A stretch of DNA of 64,000 nt from Ostrinia nubilalis (GCF_963855985.1 NC_087118.1:11118501-11182500), one strand, 5' to 3'; positions 22,804 through 36,508 are shown, numbered from the stretch's first letter. Made by a program: numbers and translations. The notes: generated from the sequence alone by a model not told the origin.

Positions 22804-22922
22804 AATTTTACTGATTGCATTTTTGGCATCAGTATCGATCACTAATCACCCCCTGATAGTTATTTTGAAAATATATTTCATGTACAGAATTGACCTCTCT
22901 ACAGATTTATTATAAGTATAGA
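22260..22922 (-). mobile_element. Lep1-like Helitron with tetranucleotide core
   Basis: On the minus strand it starts TCTATACTTATAATAAATCT and ends GTCGCGGGCGGCCG, CTAG (22263-22260). The flanks are A at 22259 and T at 22923, fitting Helitron insertion between A and T. It carries about 13 copies of GACA (22747-22801) in its core. A 134-bp internal unit occurs about 2.5 times in tandem at 22311-22625 (ACGCGGTT.AGATTTTT, CCCGCTAACTCCCGTTCCCG). A microsatellite core is known for Lep1-type Helitrons. Non-coding. Confidence 0.8.
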
Positions 22923-23339
22923 TGTACACATTAAGAGAAAAAAGTTTTTGGTTTTATATTAAGTTATTGCAAATTTTAATATTATTAACAAAGACAGGTA
23001 CTAATTAATAAAAAATATTATTAGTTGTGTAGCAACATTTATGACTTAAATGTGATTAAAAATATGAATTCCTTTTAACTATTCGTATAGTGTCGATTCG
23101 AATTAAAAAAGTATGTCCTAAATGTATAACAAGAAAAGCAACGTTATGTTTTAAATGTTTTTAGTTATAAAAAAAAAACAATTTCTTGTAAAATTGTTAA
23201 AAAATCTTAATATCATTTGGTTTTGGACTATTATGTATTCGTTAAATATTGATTAAAACCCAGTATTCATAAAAAAACTGAATACTCCATGCAACAAAAT
23301 ACGTTAAGAAGTGTTTAGGATTTTAATTATTAACAGTTT
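22923..23339. other. AT-rich stretch, nothing recognised
   Basis: No feature supported. The stretch separates the Lep1-like Helitron from a Helitron helicase remnant. Confidence 0.4.
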
Positions 23340-23440
23340 AATGTCAGAGTTAGTTCTAGCTTTAACTACAACACGGATATTTAACCGGATATGTCCTGCG
23401 AAAATTGATTTTCTCGCCAAAAATCTTGTTAAATCTTCTG
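23340..23440 (-). pseudogene. Helitron helicase remnant
   Basis: The sequence aligns with the helicase part of the large Helitron gene (its 38700-38810). The minus strand reads KSIFAGHIRLNIRVVVKART, against IVIFAGDFRQIPPVVVKAKS in the intact gene (residues about 1514-1533, helicase motif III). Motif residues are lost and no frame extends further. It is the decayed trace of an older coding copy. Confidence 0.6.
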
Positions 23441-23642
23441 CAGCCATAACGTGCAGTAACTAATAATATGACGTGATTGGATTACTAATGTTTGGCCAAA
23501 AACGTTTCCCAAATTATCACATCGCAAACAACTTATTTCATTCTTTTTATCGAAATATTCATTAACAAGAGGTGATTCTGGCGCTCGGCGGCCGCTACCG
23601 CGGCACGCTGCGCTCGCCTTCGCGCGTTAATGGTCACTGTTC

Positions 23643-23658
23643 TAACCTAACCTAACCC
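23643..23658. repeat. Three interstitial TTAGG-type repeats
   Basis: TAACCTAACCTAACCC equals the insect telomere unit (TTAGG) read on the other strand. The run is too short for a telomere and probably arose by chance or as a polypyrimidine-type tract. Confidence 0.5.
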
Positions 23659-23904
23659 ACTATTTTCTGCAATACCTACTTTTTGCAAACATACAATTTT
23701 ATTATTAAAATTATTGTTTAAGAAAACTATGATCATGTGCCTTATGCTTTGATTTGTGGGTAAGTATATGAAGTGTTAATTTGATCAATCAAATTATTTG
23801 GATATTTGGCAAAAAACATTTGCTATACAAAAATTTGCCATAAAAAAACTTGAACAAGTAAAATTTTGCCAAATGATAATATGACCAAATGAATTATCGC
23901 ATCC

Positions 23905-24892
23905 CACCGCTCCTGCCAAAAGGCCACGGCATCCTCTCTAATGGTGCGCTTCAATTCCCGGCGCTCCCTGGGGGCCAGTTGGATTCCCTCCTCCGCAAGT
24001 CGTCCTGCACGAGAGACTTACAGGTATCGCTGCCGTGCTGCACGACCTGTAAGCCTTCGTGAGTAAAATGAGCGCCGGTCGCTGAGTATTCCCTCCAACC
24101 ACCTTTGTCATCACAAAAATCGACGAGCATCGGTACCATACGGCCGCAGCGTATGTCATCGTGGCCACATAAATGCCTGCGTACAGCACACTTAGGGCGG
24201 GGTATCTCACGCCCCATGACGTCTTGCCAAAACCATTGGCAGCTTGTAAATCAATCAATTTCGCATGCGGCACATAGGACCTAGCCTCGTCGAGGGTCAC
24301 ACCAAGCGATTGCCACATCGTCTGCGTACGCTATTACGTGTACCCACTCAGGACACGGCAGCATCAGGAGGTCGTTGAGCAGGAGGTTCCAAAGTGTCGG
24401 GCCCAACATTGATCCCTAAGGACATCCCATGGTACTGCGCTTCCACGACGTTTGAGCCCCTACATAGAGGCCCACACGCCGGTCTGTAAAGTAACTAACC
24501 AATGACCTGAAGATATTAGGTGGAGCTCCGGTCTGTTTGGCCTTCAACAAAATCATCGGCCACCACGCGTTGTCAAAAGCACTGGAGATGTCCAGGAAGA
24601 TCAGCTGCACGTATGACGCAGTACTGTTCTCGGTGATCGAGTTAATGAACTTGAGCGCCGTGACCGTAGACCGGCCACGGGTGAAACCGTGCTGAGCGTC
24701 AGATATATGTCGGTGCAAGCAGGGAGCGCAGGAGATGATGACGCGCTCCAGGATCTTACCCAGGATTGGCAAAAGAGTAATAGGCCTATAGGCCTTCGGG
24801 TCAGAGAGAGGCTTACCGTTTCCCTTCGGGAGGACCAATAGTCTACCTACCTTCCAGATGTCTGTAAAAGAACCTTCAGCAAAGGTGGTGCG
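23905..24892 (-). pseudogene. R1-clade LINE reverse transcriptase fragment
   Basis: Minus-strand frames give a typical R1-type reverse transcriptase: LVLPKGNGKPL, KAYRPITLLPILGKILER, HGFTRGRSTVTAL, FLDISSAFDNAWW, then GCP, a TAG at 24418-24416 in place of Gln, GSMLGPTLWNLLLNDLL, and an intact YADD catalytic box near 24325. After YADD the frame changes and much of the thumb is deleted. The C-terminal block resumes (ARSYVPHAKLI, YAAAVWYR, QRPALILLTKAYRS). It is a truncated dead copy with neither ORF1 nor endonuclease. Confidence 0.85.
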
Positions 24893-24915
24893 ATAATAAC
24901 TTTTAAAAAAAATAA

Positions 24916-25317
24916 AACCGACTTCAAATGCGTGAACACAAAAAAAAACTAAAAATTAAAAATATTGCGTATAAAAAAGTTCATCCCCAATTTTCCACCC
25001 TTGGGGGTGAAATATTTTCTTCAAATTCGCATGAAACCACCCTTTTGATAATACCTATTCAACAAAAAAATAATCGTTCAAATTGATTTATAATCGGCGG
25101 AGATATTGCGTATAAAAAAGTTCATCCCCAATTTTCCACCCTTAGGGGTTGTTTTTTCTATTATTAAATTTAAATGGGACCACCCTTGAGGTATTACCTA
25201 TACGCCGAAAAAAGATTTGTTCAAATCGGTTCATAATTGGCGGAGTTATCGCGTAACAAACATAGAAAAAAAACATACGGGTCGAATTGAGAACCTCCTC
25301 CTTTTTTGAAGTCGGTT
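24916..25317. mobile_element. MITE ending AACCGACTTCAAA, copy 1
   Basis: Starts AACCGACTTCAAA and ends TTTGAAGTCGGTT, giving 13-bp perfect inverted ends flanked by A- or T-rich sequence. Internal blocks such as AAAAAAGTTCATCCCCAATT occur twice within the copy. This end sequence is common in lepidopteran genomes. No coding capacity; the one long frame is not conserved. Confidence 0.75.
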
Positions 25318-25511
25318 GAAAAGTAACAGTTGCTAAAAGTTTATTTGGGAAATGAAACATTGGCGATAAGTTGTTTGCGAAGCGAAATTTGGCGAAAAGT
25401 AATTTGGCCAAACGGAAGGATACCGACGCGATTACTATTAAATCGTAACAAATAAGTTTATGAAATGTTTATTTCTAAATGTAATAATATCAATATAACT
25501 TTAAAAAAAAA

Positions 25512-25949
25512 AACCGACTTCAAATGCGTGAACACAAATAATACCTATTCAACAAAAAAATAATAGTTCAAATTGGTTCATAATCGGCGGAGATATTGCG
25601 TATAAAAAAGTTCATCCCCAATTTTCCACCCTTGGAGGTGAAATATTTTCTTTAAATTTGCATGAAACCACCCTTTTGATAATACCTATTCAACAAAAAA
25701 ATTATCGTTCAAATTGGTTTAAAATCGGCGGAGATATTGCGTATAAAAAAGTTCATCCCCAATTTTCCACCCTTGGGGGTTATTTTTTTATTATTAAATT
25801 TAAATGGGACCACCCTTGAGGTATTACCTATACGCCGAAAAAAGATTTGTTCAAATCGGTTCATAATTGGCGAAGTTATCGCGAAACAAACATAGAAAAA
25901 AAAACATACGAGTCGAATTGAGAACCTCCTCCTTTTTTTGAAGTCGGTT
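25512..25949. mobile_element. MITE ending AACCGACTTCAAA, copy 2
   Basis: Same ends and the same internal blocks as copy 1, 195 bp downstream in the same orientation. The two interiors match closely. The right end lies about 10 bp from the start of the satellite-bearing element. Confidence 0.75.
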
Positions 25950-25958
25950 GAAAAAAAA

Positions 25959-26010
25959 GGTGGCATAGGGGCCCGAGCGCCAGCCTCGCCGCACCTTAAC
26001 CTATTTATTA
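25959..26010 (+). repeat. Left terminal sequence of the satellite-bearing element
   Basis: GGTGGCATAGG, GGCCCGAGCG, CCTCGCCGCAC and AACCTATTTATTA match, in inverted orientation, the block at 36456-36508 on the far side of the satellite. They also match a third copy at 47699-47750 in direct orientation. The three copies align over about 45 bp. Confidence 0.65.
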
Positions 26011-26061
26011 CACTGCATTAACTTAAATTATACTGGTAAATTACTAATATTAGTTAACCAT

Positions 26062-29000
26062 GCCACCACCCCAGAGACATTTTAGTGAGAATGACAAATC
26101 CAAGATATCTTTTTTCATATTCTAATGATAGTAATAATTCAGACTGAAAAAACTTAAACACAATAAGATTGAAGAGGATCCCTTTCAATCGTGTAATGTG
26201 TTATTACCAATAATGTGACTGTTTTGACACTAAAGTAACCAAAAATATTTTTGACTATCTATGGGAACTGTGGCAAAGTAATGCTATAACATCACCCCAT
26301 TCAAAATTAAAAGCGTAAAAATATGGACAACTTGGTTTGACCAGTCCCCGAAGGCAGCGCCTGTTCACAGACATGACGGATGAGCCAGCCATCGCTTCAC
26401 TCGATCATATTTTAGAGAATGTAACGACCCGCCTCACCACGCCACCACCCCAGAGCCATTTTAGTGAGAATGACAAATCCAAGATATCTTTTTTCATATT
26501 CTAATGATAGTAATAATTCAGACTGAAAAAACTTAAACAATAAGATTGAAGAGGATCCCTTCCAATCGTGTAATGTTTTATTACCAATAATGTGACCGTT
26601 TTGACACTAAAGTAACCAAAAATATTTTTGACCATCTATGGGAACTGTGGCAAAGTAATGCTATAACATCACCCCATCCAAAATTAAAAGCGTAAAAATC
26701 TGGACAACTTGGTTTGACCAGTCCCCGAAGGCAGCGCCTGTTCACAGACATGACGGATGAGCCAGCCATCGCTTCACTCGATCATATTTTAGAGAATGTA
26801 ACGACCCGCCTCACCACGCCACCACCCCAGAGACATTTTAGTGAGAATGACAAATCCAAGACATCTTTTTTCATATTCTAATGATAGTAATAATTCAGAC
26901 TGAAAAAACTTAAACACAATAAGATTGAAGAGGATCCCTTTCAATCGTGTAATGTGTAATTACCAATAATGTGACTGTTTTGACACTAAAGTAACCAAAA
27001 ATATTTTTGACCATCTATGGGAACTGTGGCAAAGTAATGCTATAACATCACCCCATCCAAAATTAAAAGCGTAAAAATCTGGACAACTTGGTTTGACCAG
27101 TCCCCGAAGGCAGCGCCTGTTCACAGACATGACGGATGAGCCAGCCATCGCTTCACTCGATCATATTTTAGAGAATGTAACGACCCGCCTCACCACGCCA
27201 CCACCCCAGAGCCATTTTAGTGAGAATGACAAATCCAAGATATCTTTTTTCATATTCTAATGATAGTAATAATTCAGACTGAAAAAATTTAAACACAATA
27301 AGATTGAAGAGGATCCCTTCCAATCGTGTAATGTGTTATTACCAATAATGTGACTGTTTTGACACTAAAGTAACCAAAAATATTTTTGACTATCTATGCT
27401 ATGGGAACTGTGGCAAAGTAATACTATAACATCACCCCATTCAAAATTAAAAGCGTAAAAATCTGGACAACTTGGTTTGACCAGTCCCCGAAGGCAGCGC
27501 CTGTTCACAGACATGACGGATGAGCCAGCCATCGCGTCACTCGATCATATTTTAGAGAATGTAACGACCCGCCTCACCACGCCACCACCCCAGAGCCATT
27601 TTAGTGAGAATGACAAATCCAAGATATCTTTTTTCATATTCTAATGATAGTAATAATTCAGACTGAAAAAACTCAAACACAATAAGATTGAAGAGGATCC
27701 CTTCCAATCGTGTAATGTGTTATTACCAATAATGTGACTGTTTTGACACTAAAGTAACCAAAAATATTTTTGACTATCTATGGGAACTATGGCAAAGTAA
27801 TGCTATAACATCACCCCATCCAAAATTAAAAGCGTAAAAATCTGGACAACTTGGTTTGACCAGTCCCCGAAGGCAGCGCCTGTTCACAGACATGACGGAT
27901 GAGCCAGCCATCGCTTCACTCGATCATATTTTAGAGAATGTAACGACCCGCCTCACCACGCCACCACCCCAGAGCCATTTTAGTGAGAATGACAAATCCA
28001 AGATATCTTTTTTCATATTCTAATGATAGTAATAATTCAGACTGAAAAAACTCAAACACAATAAGATTGAAGAGGATCCCTTCCAATCGTGTAATGTGTT
28101 ATTACCAATAATGTGACTGTTTTGACACTAAAGTAACCAAAAATATTTTTGACCATCTATGGGAACTGTGGCAAAGTAATGCTATAACATCACCCCATCC
28201 AAAATTAAAAGCGTAAAAATCTGGACAACTTGGTTTGACCAGTCCCCGAAGGCAGCGCCTGTTCACAGACATGACGGATGAGCCAGCCATCGCTTCACTC
28301 GATCATATTTTAGAGAATGTAACGACCCGCCTCACCACGCCACCACCCCAGAGCCATTTTAGTGAGAATGACAAATCCAAGATATCTTTTTTCATATTCT
28401 AATGATAGTAATAATTCAGACTGAAAAAACTCAAACACAATAAGATTGAAGAGGATCCCTTTCAATCGTGTAATGTGTAATTACCAATAATGTGACTGTT
28501 TTGACACTAAAGTAACCAAAAATATTTTTGACTATCTATGGGAACTATGGCAAAGTAATGCTATAACATCACCCCATCCAAAATTAAAAGCGTAAAAATC
28601 TGGACAACTTGGTTTGACCAGTCCCCGAAGGCAGCGCCTGTTCACAGACATGACGGATGAGCCAGCCATCGCTTCACTCGATCATATTTTAGAGAATGTA
28701 ACGACCCGCCTCACCACGCCACCACCCCAGAGACATTTTAGTGAGAATGACAAATCCAAGATATCTTTTTTCATATTCTAATGATAGTAATAATTCAGAC
28801 TGAACTTAAACACAATAAGATTGAAGAGGATCCCTTCCAATCGTGTAATGTTTTATTACCAATAATGTGACTTTTTTGACACTAAAGTAACCAAAAATAT
28901 TTTTGACTATCTATGGGAACTGTGGCAAAGTAATATTATAACATCACTCTATTAAAAATTAAAAGCATAGGAATCTGGACACCTTGGATTGACCAGTCCC

Positions 29001-32000
29001 CGAAGGCAGCGCCTGTTCACAGACATGACGGATGAGCCAGCCATCGCTTCACTCGATCATATTTTAGAGAATGTAACGACCCGCCTCACCACGCCACCAC
29101 CCCAGAGACATTTTAGTGAGAATGACAAATCCAAGATATCTTTTTTCATACTCTAATGATAGTAATAATTCAGACTGAAAAAACTTAAACACAATAAGAT
29201 TGAAGAGGATCCCTTTCAATCGTGTAATGTGTTATTACCAATAATGTGACTGTTTTGACACTAAAGTAACCAAAAATATTTTTGACTATCTATGGGAACT
29301 GTGGCAAAGTAATGCTATAACATCACCCCATCCAAAATTAAAAGCGTAAAAATCTGGACAACTTGGTTTGACCAGTCCCCGAAGGCAGCGCCTGTTCACA
29401 GACATGACGGATGAGCCAGCCATCGCTTCACTCGATCATATTTTAGAGAATGTAACGACCCGCCTCACCACGCCACCACCCCAGAGACATTTTAGTGAGA
29501 ATGACAAATCCAAGATATCTTTTTTCATATTCTAATGATAGTAATAATTCAGACTGAAAAAATTTAAACACAATAAGATTGAAGAGGATCCCTTTCAATC
29601 GTGTAATGTGTTATTACCAATAATGTGACTGTTTTGACACTAAAGTAACCAAAAATATTTTTGACTATCTATGCTATGGGAACTGTGGCAAAGTAATACT
29701 ATAACATCACCCCATTCAAAATTAAAAGCGTAAAAATCTGGACAACTTGGTTTGACCAGTCCCCGAAGGCAGCGCCTGTTCACAGACATGACGGATGAGC
29801 CAGCCATCGCTTCACTCGATCATATTTTAGAGAATGTAACGACCCGCCTCACCACGCCACTACCCCAGAGACATTTTAGTGAGAATGACAAATCCAAGAT
29901 ATCTTTTTTCATATTCTAATGATAGTAATAATTCAGACTGAAAAAACTCAAACACAATAAGATTGAAGAGGATCCCTTTCAATCGTGTAATGTGTTATTA
30001 CCAATAATGTGACTGTTTTGACACTAAAGTAACCAAAAATATTTTTGACTATCTATGGGAACTGTGGCAAAGTAATGCTATAACATCACCCCATCCAAAA
30101 TTAAAAGCGTAAAAATCTGGACAACTTGGTTTGACCAGTCCCCGAAGGCAGCGCCTGTTCACAGACATGACGGATGAGCCAGCCATCGCTTCACTCGATC
30201 ATATTTTAGAGAATGTAACGACCCGCCTCACCACGCCACCACCCCAGAGACATTTTAGTGAGAATGACAAATCCAAGATATCTTTTTTCATATTCTAATG
30301 ATAGTAATAATTCAGACTGAAAAAATTTAAACACAATAAGATTGAAGAGGATCCCTTTCAATCGTGTAATGTGTTATTACCAATAATGTGACTGTTTTGA
30401 CACTAAAGTAACCAAAAATATTTTTGACTATCTATGCTATGGGAACTGTGGCAAAGTAATACTATAACATCACCCCATTCAAAATTAAAAGCGTAAAAAT
30501 CTGGACAACTTGGTTTGACCAGTCCCCGAAGGCAGCGCCTGTTCACAGACATGACGGATGAGCCAGCCATCGCTTCACTCGATCATATTTTAGAGAATGT
30601 AACGACCCGCCTCACCACGCCACCACCCCAGAGACATTTTAGTGAGAATGACAAATCCAAGATATCTTTTTTCATATTCTAATGATAGTAATAATTCAGA
30701 CTGAAAAAATTTAAACACAATAAGATTGAAGAGGATCCCTTTCAATCGTGTAATGTGTTATTACCAATAATGTGACTGTTTTGACACTAAAGTAACCAAA
30801 AATATTTTTGACTATCTATGCTATGGGAACTGTGGCAAAGTAATACTATAACATCACCCCATTCAAAATTAAAAGCGTAAAAATCTGGACAACTTGGTTT
30901 GACCAGTCCCCGAAGGCAGCGCCTGTTCACAGACATGACGGATGAGCCAGCCATCGCTTCACTCGATCATATTTTAGAGAATGTAACGACCCGCCTCACC
31001 ACGCCACCACCCCAGAGCCATTTTAGTGAGAATGACAAATCCAAGATATCTTTTTTCATATTCTAATGATAGTAATAATTCAGACTGAAAAAACTTAAAC
31101 ACAATAAGATTGAAGAGGATCCCTTTCAATCGTGTAATGTGTAATTACCAATAATGTGACTGTTTTGACACTAAAGTAACCAAAAATATTTTTGACTATC
31201 TATGGGAACTATGGCAAAGTAATGCTATAACATCACCCCATCCAAAATTAAAAGCGTAAAAATCTGGACAACTTGGTTTGACCAGTCCCCGAAGGCAGCG
31301 CCTGTTCACAGACATGACGGATGAGCCAGCCATCGCTTCACTCGATCATATTTTAGAGAATGTAACGACCCGCCTCACCACGCCACCACCCCAGAGCCAT
31401 TTTAGTGAGAATGACAAATCCAAGATATCTTTTTTCATATTCTAATGATAGTAATAATTCAGACTGAAAAAACTCAAACACAATAAGATTGAAGAGGATC
31501 CCTTCCAATCGTGTAATGTGTTATTACCAATAATGTGACTGTTTTGACACTAAAGTAACCAAAAATATTTTTGACCATCTATGGGAACTGTGGCAAAGTA
31601 ATGCTATAACATCACCCCATCCAAAATTAAAAGCGTAAAAATCTGGACAACTTGGTTTGACCAGTCCCCGAAGGCAGCGCCTGTTCACAGACATGACGGA
31701 TGAGCCAGCCATCGCTTCACTCGATCATATTTTAGAGAATGTAACGACCCGCCTCACCACGCCACCACCCCAGAGCCATTTTAGTGAGAATGACAAATCC
31801 AAGATATCTTTTTTCATATTCTAATGATAGTAATAATTCAGACTGAAAAAACTCAAACACAATAAGATTGAAGAGGATCCCTTTCAATCGTGTAATGTGT
31901 AATTACCAATAATGTGACTGTTTTGACACTAAAGTAACCAAAAATATTTTTGACTATCTATGGGAACTATGGCAAAGTAATGCTATAACATCACCCCATC

Positions 32001-35000
32001 CAAAATTAAAAGCGTAAAAATCTGGACAACTTGGTTTGACCAGTCCCCGAAGGCAGCGCCTGTTCACAGACATGACGGATGAGCCAGCCATCGCTTCACT
32101 CGATCATATTTTAGAGAATGTAACGACCCGCCCCACCACGCCACCACCCCAGAGACATTTTAGTGAGAATGACAAATCCAAGATATCTTTTTTCATATTC
32201 TAATGATAGTAATAATTCAGACTGAACTTAAACACAATAAGATTGAAGAGGATCCCTTCCAATCGTGTAATGTTTTATTACCAATAATGTGACTTTTTTG
32301 ACACTAAAGTAACCAAAAATATTTTTGACTATCTATGGGAACTGTGGCAAAGTAATATTATAACATCACTCTATTAAAAATTAAAAGCATAGGAATCTGG
32401 ACACCTTGGATTGACCAGTCCCCGAAGGCAGCGCCTGTTCACAGACATGACGGATGAGCCAGCCATCGCTTCACTCGATCATATTTTAGAGAATGTAACG
32501 ACCCGCCTCACCACGCCACCACCCCAGAGACATTTTAGTGAGAATGACAAATCCAAGATATCTTTTTTCATACTCTAATGATAGTAATAATTCAGACTGA
32601 AAAAACTTAAACACAATAAGATTGAAGAGGATCCCTTTCAATCGTGTAATGTGTTATTACCAATAATGTGACTGTTTTGACACTAAAGTAACCAAAAATA
32701 TTTTTGACTATCTATGGGAACTGTGGCAAAGTAATGCTATAACATCACCCCATCCAAAATTAAAAGCGTAAAAATCTGGACAACTTGGTTTGACCAGTCC
32801 CCGAAGGCAGCGCCTGTTCACAGACATGACGGATGAGCCAGCCATCGCTTCACTCGATCATATTTTAGAGAATGTAACGACCCGCCTCACCACGCCACCA
32901 CCCCAGAGACATTTTAGTGAGAATGACAAATCCAAGATATCTTTTTTCATATTCTAATGATAGTAATAATTCAGACTGAAAAAATTTAAACACAATAAGA
33001 TTGAAGAGGATCCCTTTCAATCGTGTAATGTGTTATTACCAATAATGTGACTGTTTTGACACTAAAGTAACCAAAAATATTTTTGACTATCTATGCTATG
33101 GGAACTGTGGCAAAGTAATACTATAACATCACCCCATTCAAAATTAAAAGCGTAAAAATCTGGACAACTTGGTTTGACCAGTCCCCGAAGGCAGCGCCTG
33201 TTCACAGACATGACGGATGAGCCAGCCATCGCTTCACTCGATCATATTTTAGAGAATGTAACGACCCGCCTCACCACGCCACTACCCCAGAGACATTTTA
33301 GTGAGAATGACAAATCCAAGATATCTTTTTTCATATTCTAATGATAGTAATAATTCAGACTGAAAAAACTCAAACACAATAAGATTGAAGAGGATCCCTT
33401 TCAATCGTGTAATGTGTTATTACCAATAATGTGACTGTTTTGACACTAAAGTAACCAAAAATATTTTTGACTATCTATGGGAACTGTGGCAAAGTAATGC
33501 TATAACATCACCCCATCCAAAATTAAAAGCGTAAAAATCTGGACAACTTGGTTTGACCAGTCCCCGAAGGCAGCGCCTGTTCACAGACATGACGGATGAG
33601 CCAGCCATCGCTTCACTCGATCATATTTTAGAGAATGTAACGACCCGCCTCACCACGCCACCACCCCAGAGACATTTTAGTGAGAATGACAAATCCAAGA
33701 TATCTTTTTTCATATTCTAATGATAGTAATAATTCAGACTGAACTTAAACACAATAAGATTGAAGAGGATCCCTTCCAATCGTGTAATGTTTTATTACCA
33801 ATAATGTGACTGTTTTGACACTAAAGTAACCAAAAATATTTTTGACTATCTATGCTATGGGAACTGTGGCAAAGTAATACTATAACATCACCCCATTCAA
33901 AATTAAAAGCGTAAAAATCTGGACAACTTGGTTTGACCAGTCCCCGAAGGCAGCGCCTGTTCACAGACATGACGGATGAGCCAGCCATCGCTTCACTCGA
34001 TCATATTTTAGAGAATGTAACGACCCGCCTCACCACGCCACCACCCCAGAGACATTTTAGTGAGAATGACAAATCCAAGATATCTTTTTTCATATTCTAA
34101 TGATAGTAATAATTCAGACTGAAAAAATTTAAACACAATAAGATTGAAGAGGATCCCTTTCAATCGTGTAATGTGTTATTACCAATAATGTGACTGTTTT
34201 GACACTAAAGTAACCAAAAATATTTTTGACTATCTATGCTATGGGAACTGTGGCAAAGTAATACTATAACATCACCCCATTCAAAATTAAAAGCGTAAAA
34301 ATCTGGACAACTTGGTTTGACCAGTCCCCGAAGGCAGCGCCTGTTCACAGACATGACGGATGAGCCAGCCATCGCTTCACTCGATCATATTTTAGAGAAT
34401 GTAACGACCCGCCTCACCACGCCACTACCCCAGAGACATTTTAGTGAGAATGACAAATCCAAGATATCTTTTTTCATATTCTAATGATAGTAATAATTCA
34501 GACTGAAAAAACTCAAACACAATAAGATTGAAGAGGATCCCTTTCAATCGTGTAATGTGTTATTACCAATAATGTGACTGTTTTGACACTAAAGTAACCA
34601 AAAATATTTTTGACTATCTATGCTATGGGAACTGTGGCAAAGTAATACTATAACATCACCCCATCCAAAATTAAAAGCGTAAAAATCTGGACAACTTGGT
34701 TTGACCAGTCCCCGAAGGCAGCGCCTGTTCACAGACATGACGGATGAGCCAGCCATCGCTTCACTCGATCATATTTTAGAGAATGTAACGACCCGCCTCA
34801 CCACGCCACCACCCCAGAGACATTTTAGTGAGAATGACAAATCCAAGATATCTTTTTTCATATTCTAATGATAGTAATAATTCAGACTGAAAAAATTTAA
34901 ACACAATAAGATTGAAGAGGATCCCTTTCCATCGTGTAATGTGTTATTACCAATAATGTGACTGTTTTGACACTAAAGTAACCAAAAATATTTTTGACTA

Positions 35001-36297
35001 TCTATGCTATGGGAACTGTGGCAAAGTAATACTATAACATCACCCTATTCAAAATTAAAAGCGTAAAAATCTGGACAACTTGGTTTGACCAGTCCCCGAA
35101 GGCAGCGCCTGTTCACAGACATGACGGATGAGCCAGCCATCGCTTCACTCGATCATATTTTAGAGAATGTAACGACCCGCCTCACCACGCCACCACCCCA
35201 GAGACATTTTAGTGAGAATGACAAATCCAAGACATCTTTTTTCATATTCTAATGATAGTAATAATTCAGACTGAAAAAACTTAAACACAAGATTGAAGAG
35301 GATCCCTTCCAATCGTGTAATGTGTTATTACCAATAATGTGACTGTTTTGACACTAAAGTAACCAAAAATATTTTTGACTACCTATGGGAACTGTGGCAA
35401 AGTAATGCTATAACATCACCCCATCCAAAATTAAAAGCGTAAAAATCTGGACAACTTGGTTTGACCAGTCCCCGAAGGCAGCGCCTGTTCACAGACATGA
35501 CGGATGAGCCAGCCATCGCTTCACTCGATCATATTTTAGAGAATGTAACGACCCGCCTCACCACGCCACCACCCCAGAGACATTTTAGTGAGAATGACAA
35601 ATCCAAGATATCTTTTTTCATATTCTAATGATAGTAATAATTCAGACTGAAAAAATTTAAACACAATAAGATTGAAGAGGATCCCTTTCAATCGTGTAAT
35701 GTGTTATTACCAATAATGTGACTGTTTTGACACTAAAGTAACCAAAAATATTTTTGACTATCTATGCTATGGGAACTGTGGCAAAGTAATACTATAACAT
35801 CACCCCATTCAAAATTAAAAGCGTAAAAATCTGGACAACTTGGTTTGACCAGTCCCCGAAGGCAGCGCCTGTTCACAGACATGACGGATGAGCCAGCCAT
35901 CGCTTCACTCGATCATATTTTAGAGAATATAACGACCCGCCTCACCACGCCACCACCCCAGAGACATTTTAGTGAGAATGACAAATCCAAGACATCTTTT
36001 TTCATATTCTAATGATAGTAATAATTCAGACTGAAAAAACTTAAACACAAGATTGAAGAGGATCCCTTCCAATCGTGTAATGTGTTATTACCAATAATGT
36101 GACTGTTTTGACACTAAAGTAACCAAAAATATTTTTGACTACCTATGGGAACTGTGGCAAAGTAATGCTATAACATCACCCCATCCAAAATTAAAAGCGT
36201 AAAAATCTGGACAACTTGGTTTGACCAGTCCCCGAAGGCAGCGCCTGTTCACAGACATGACGGATGAGCCAGCCATCGCTTCACTCGATCATATTTT
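26062..36297. repeat. 380-bp satellite array, 27 tandem units
   Basis: About 10.2 kb of tandem units averaging 380 bp. Each contains CCACCCCAGAG, TTTTAGTGAGAATGACAAAT, AGAGGATCCCTT and CAGTCCCCGAAGGCAGCGCC. Units differ by point changes and small insertions, such as an extra CTATG before GGGAACTG. A block of about seven units starting near 27960 recurs almost unchanged 3,422 bp (nine units) later near 31382, so the array has higher-order structure. Two units near 35188 and 35947 share a rarer variant. A 62-codon minus-strand frame is open in only four units and broken by TAG elsewhere, so it is not coding. Confidence 0.95.
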
Positions 36298-36508
36298 AGA
36301 GACATTTTAGTGAGAATGACAAATTCAAGATCTTTCTTTTTAATTTAATAAAAATAACAATTCAGACTGAAGATAATCTTGACAATGGAGGGGATCACTT
36401 TATTGTCATAATGTTTTATTACTAATTTATGATATTAATTTATGCAACATAGTATTAAAAATAGGTCAAGTTGCGGCGGGAGTGGCCCCTTGGCCATCCC
36501 TAAAGCCA
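36298..36508 (-). mobile_element. Degenerate last unit and right terminal sequence of the satellite-bearing element
   Basis: From 36298 a strongly diverged satellite unit follows (TTTTAGTGAGAATGACAAAT, then AATTCAGACTGAAG). It runs without a break into the terminal block at 36456-36508 (AATAGGTCAAGTTGCGGCGG, TGGCC, CCCTAAAGCC), the inverted counterpart of 25959-26010. This suggests the satellite grew out of the element's own interior. No transposase is visible. Confidence 0.55.

Noticed and set aside
23643..23658. Chromosome end or telomere fusion point
   Set aside because: Only three TTAGG-type units, common by chance in insect genomes.
26581..31712. 62-codon minus-strand frame in satellite units
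   Set aside because: Open in only four of 27 units; a TAG breaks it in most others. No selection for coding is apparent.
26062..36297. CRISPR-like or VNTR coding array
   Set aside because: 380-bp adjoining units without spacers in an insect genome; a plain satellite.
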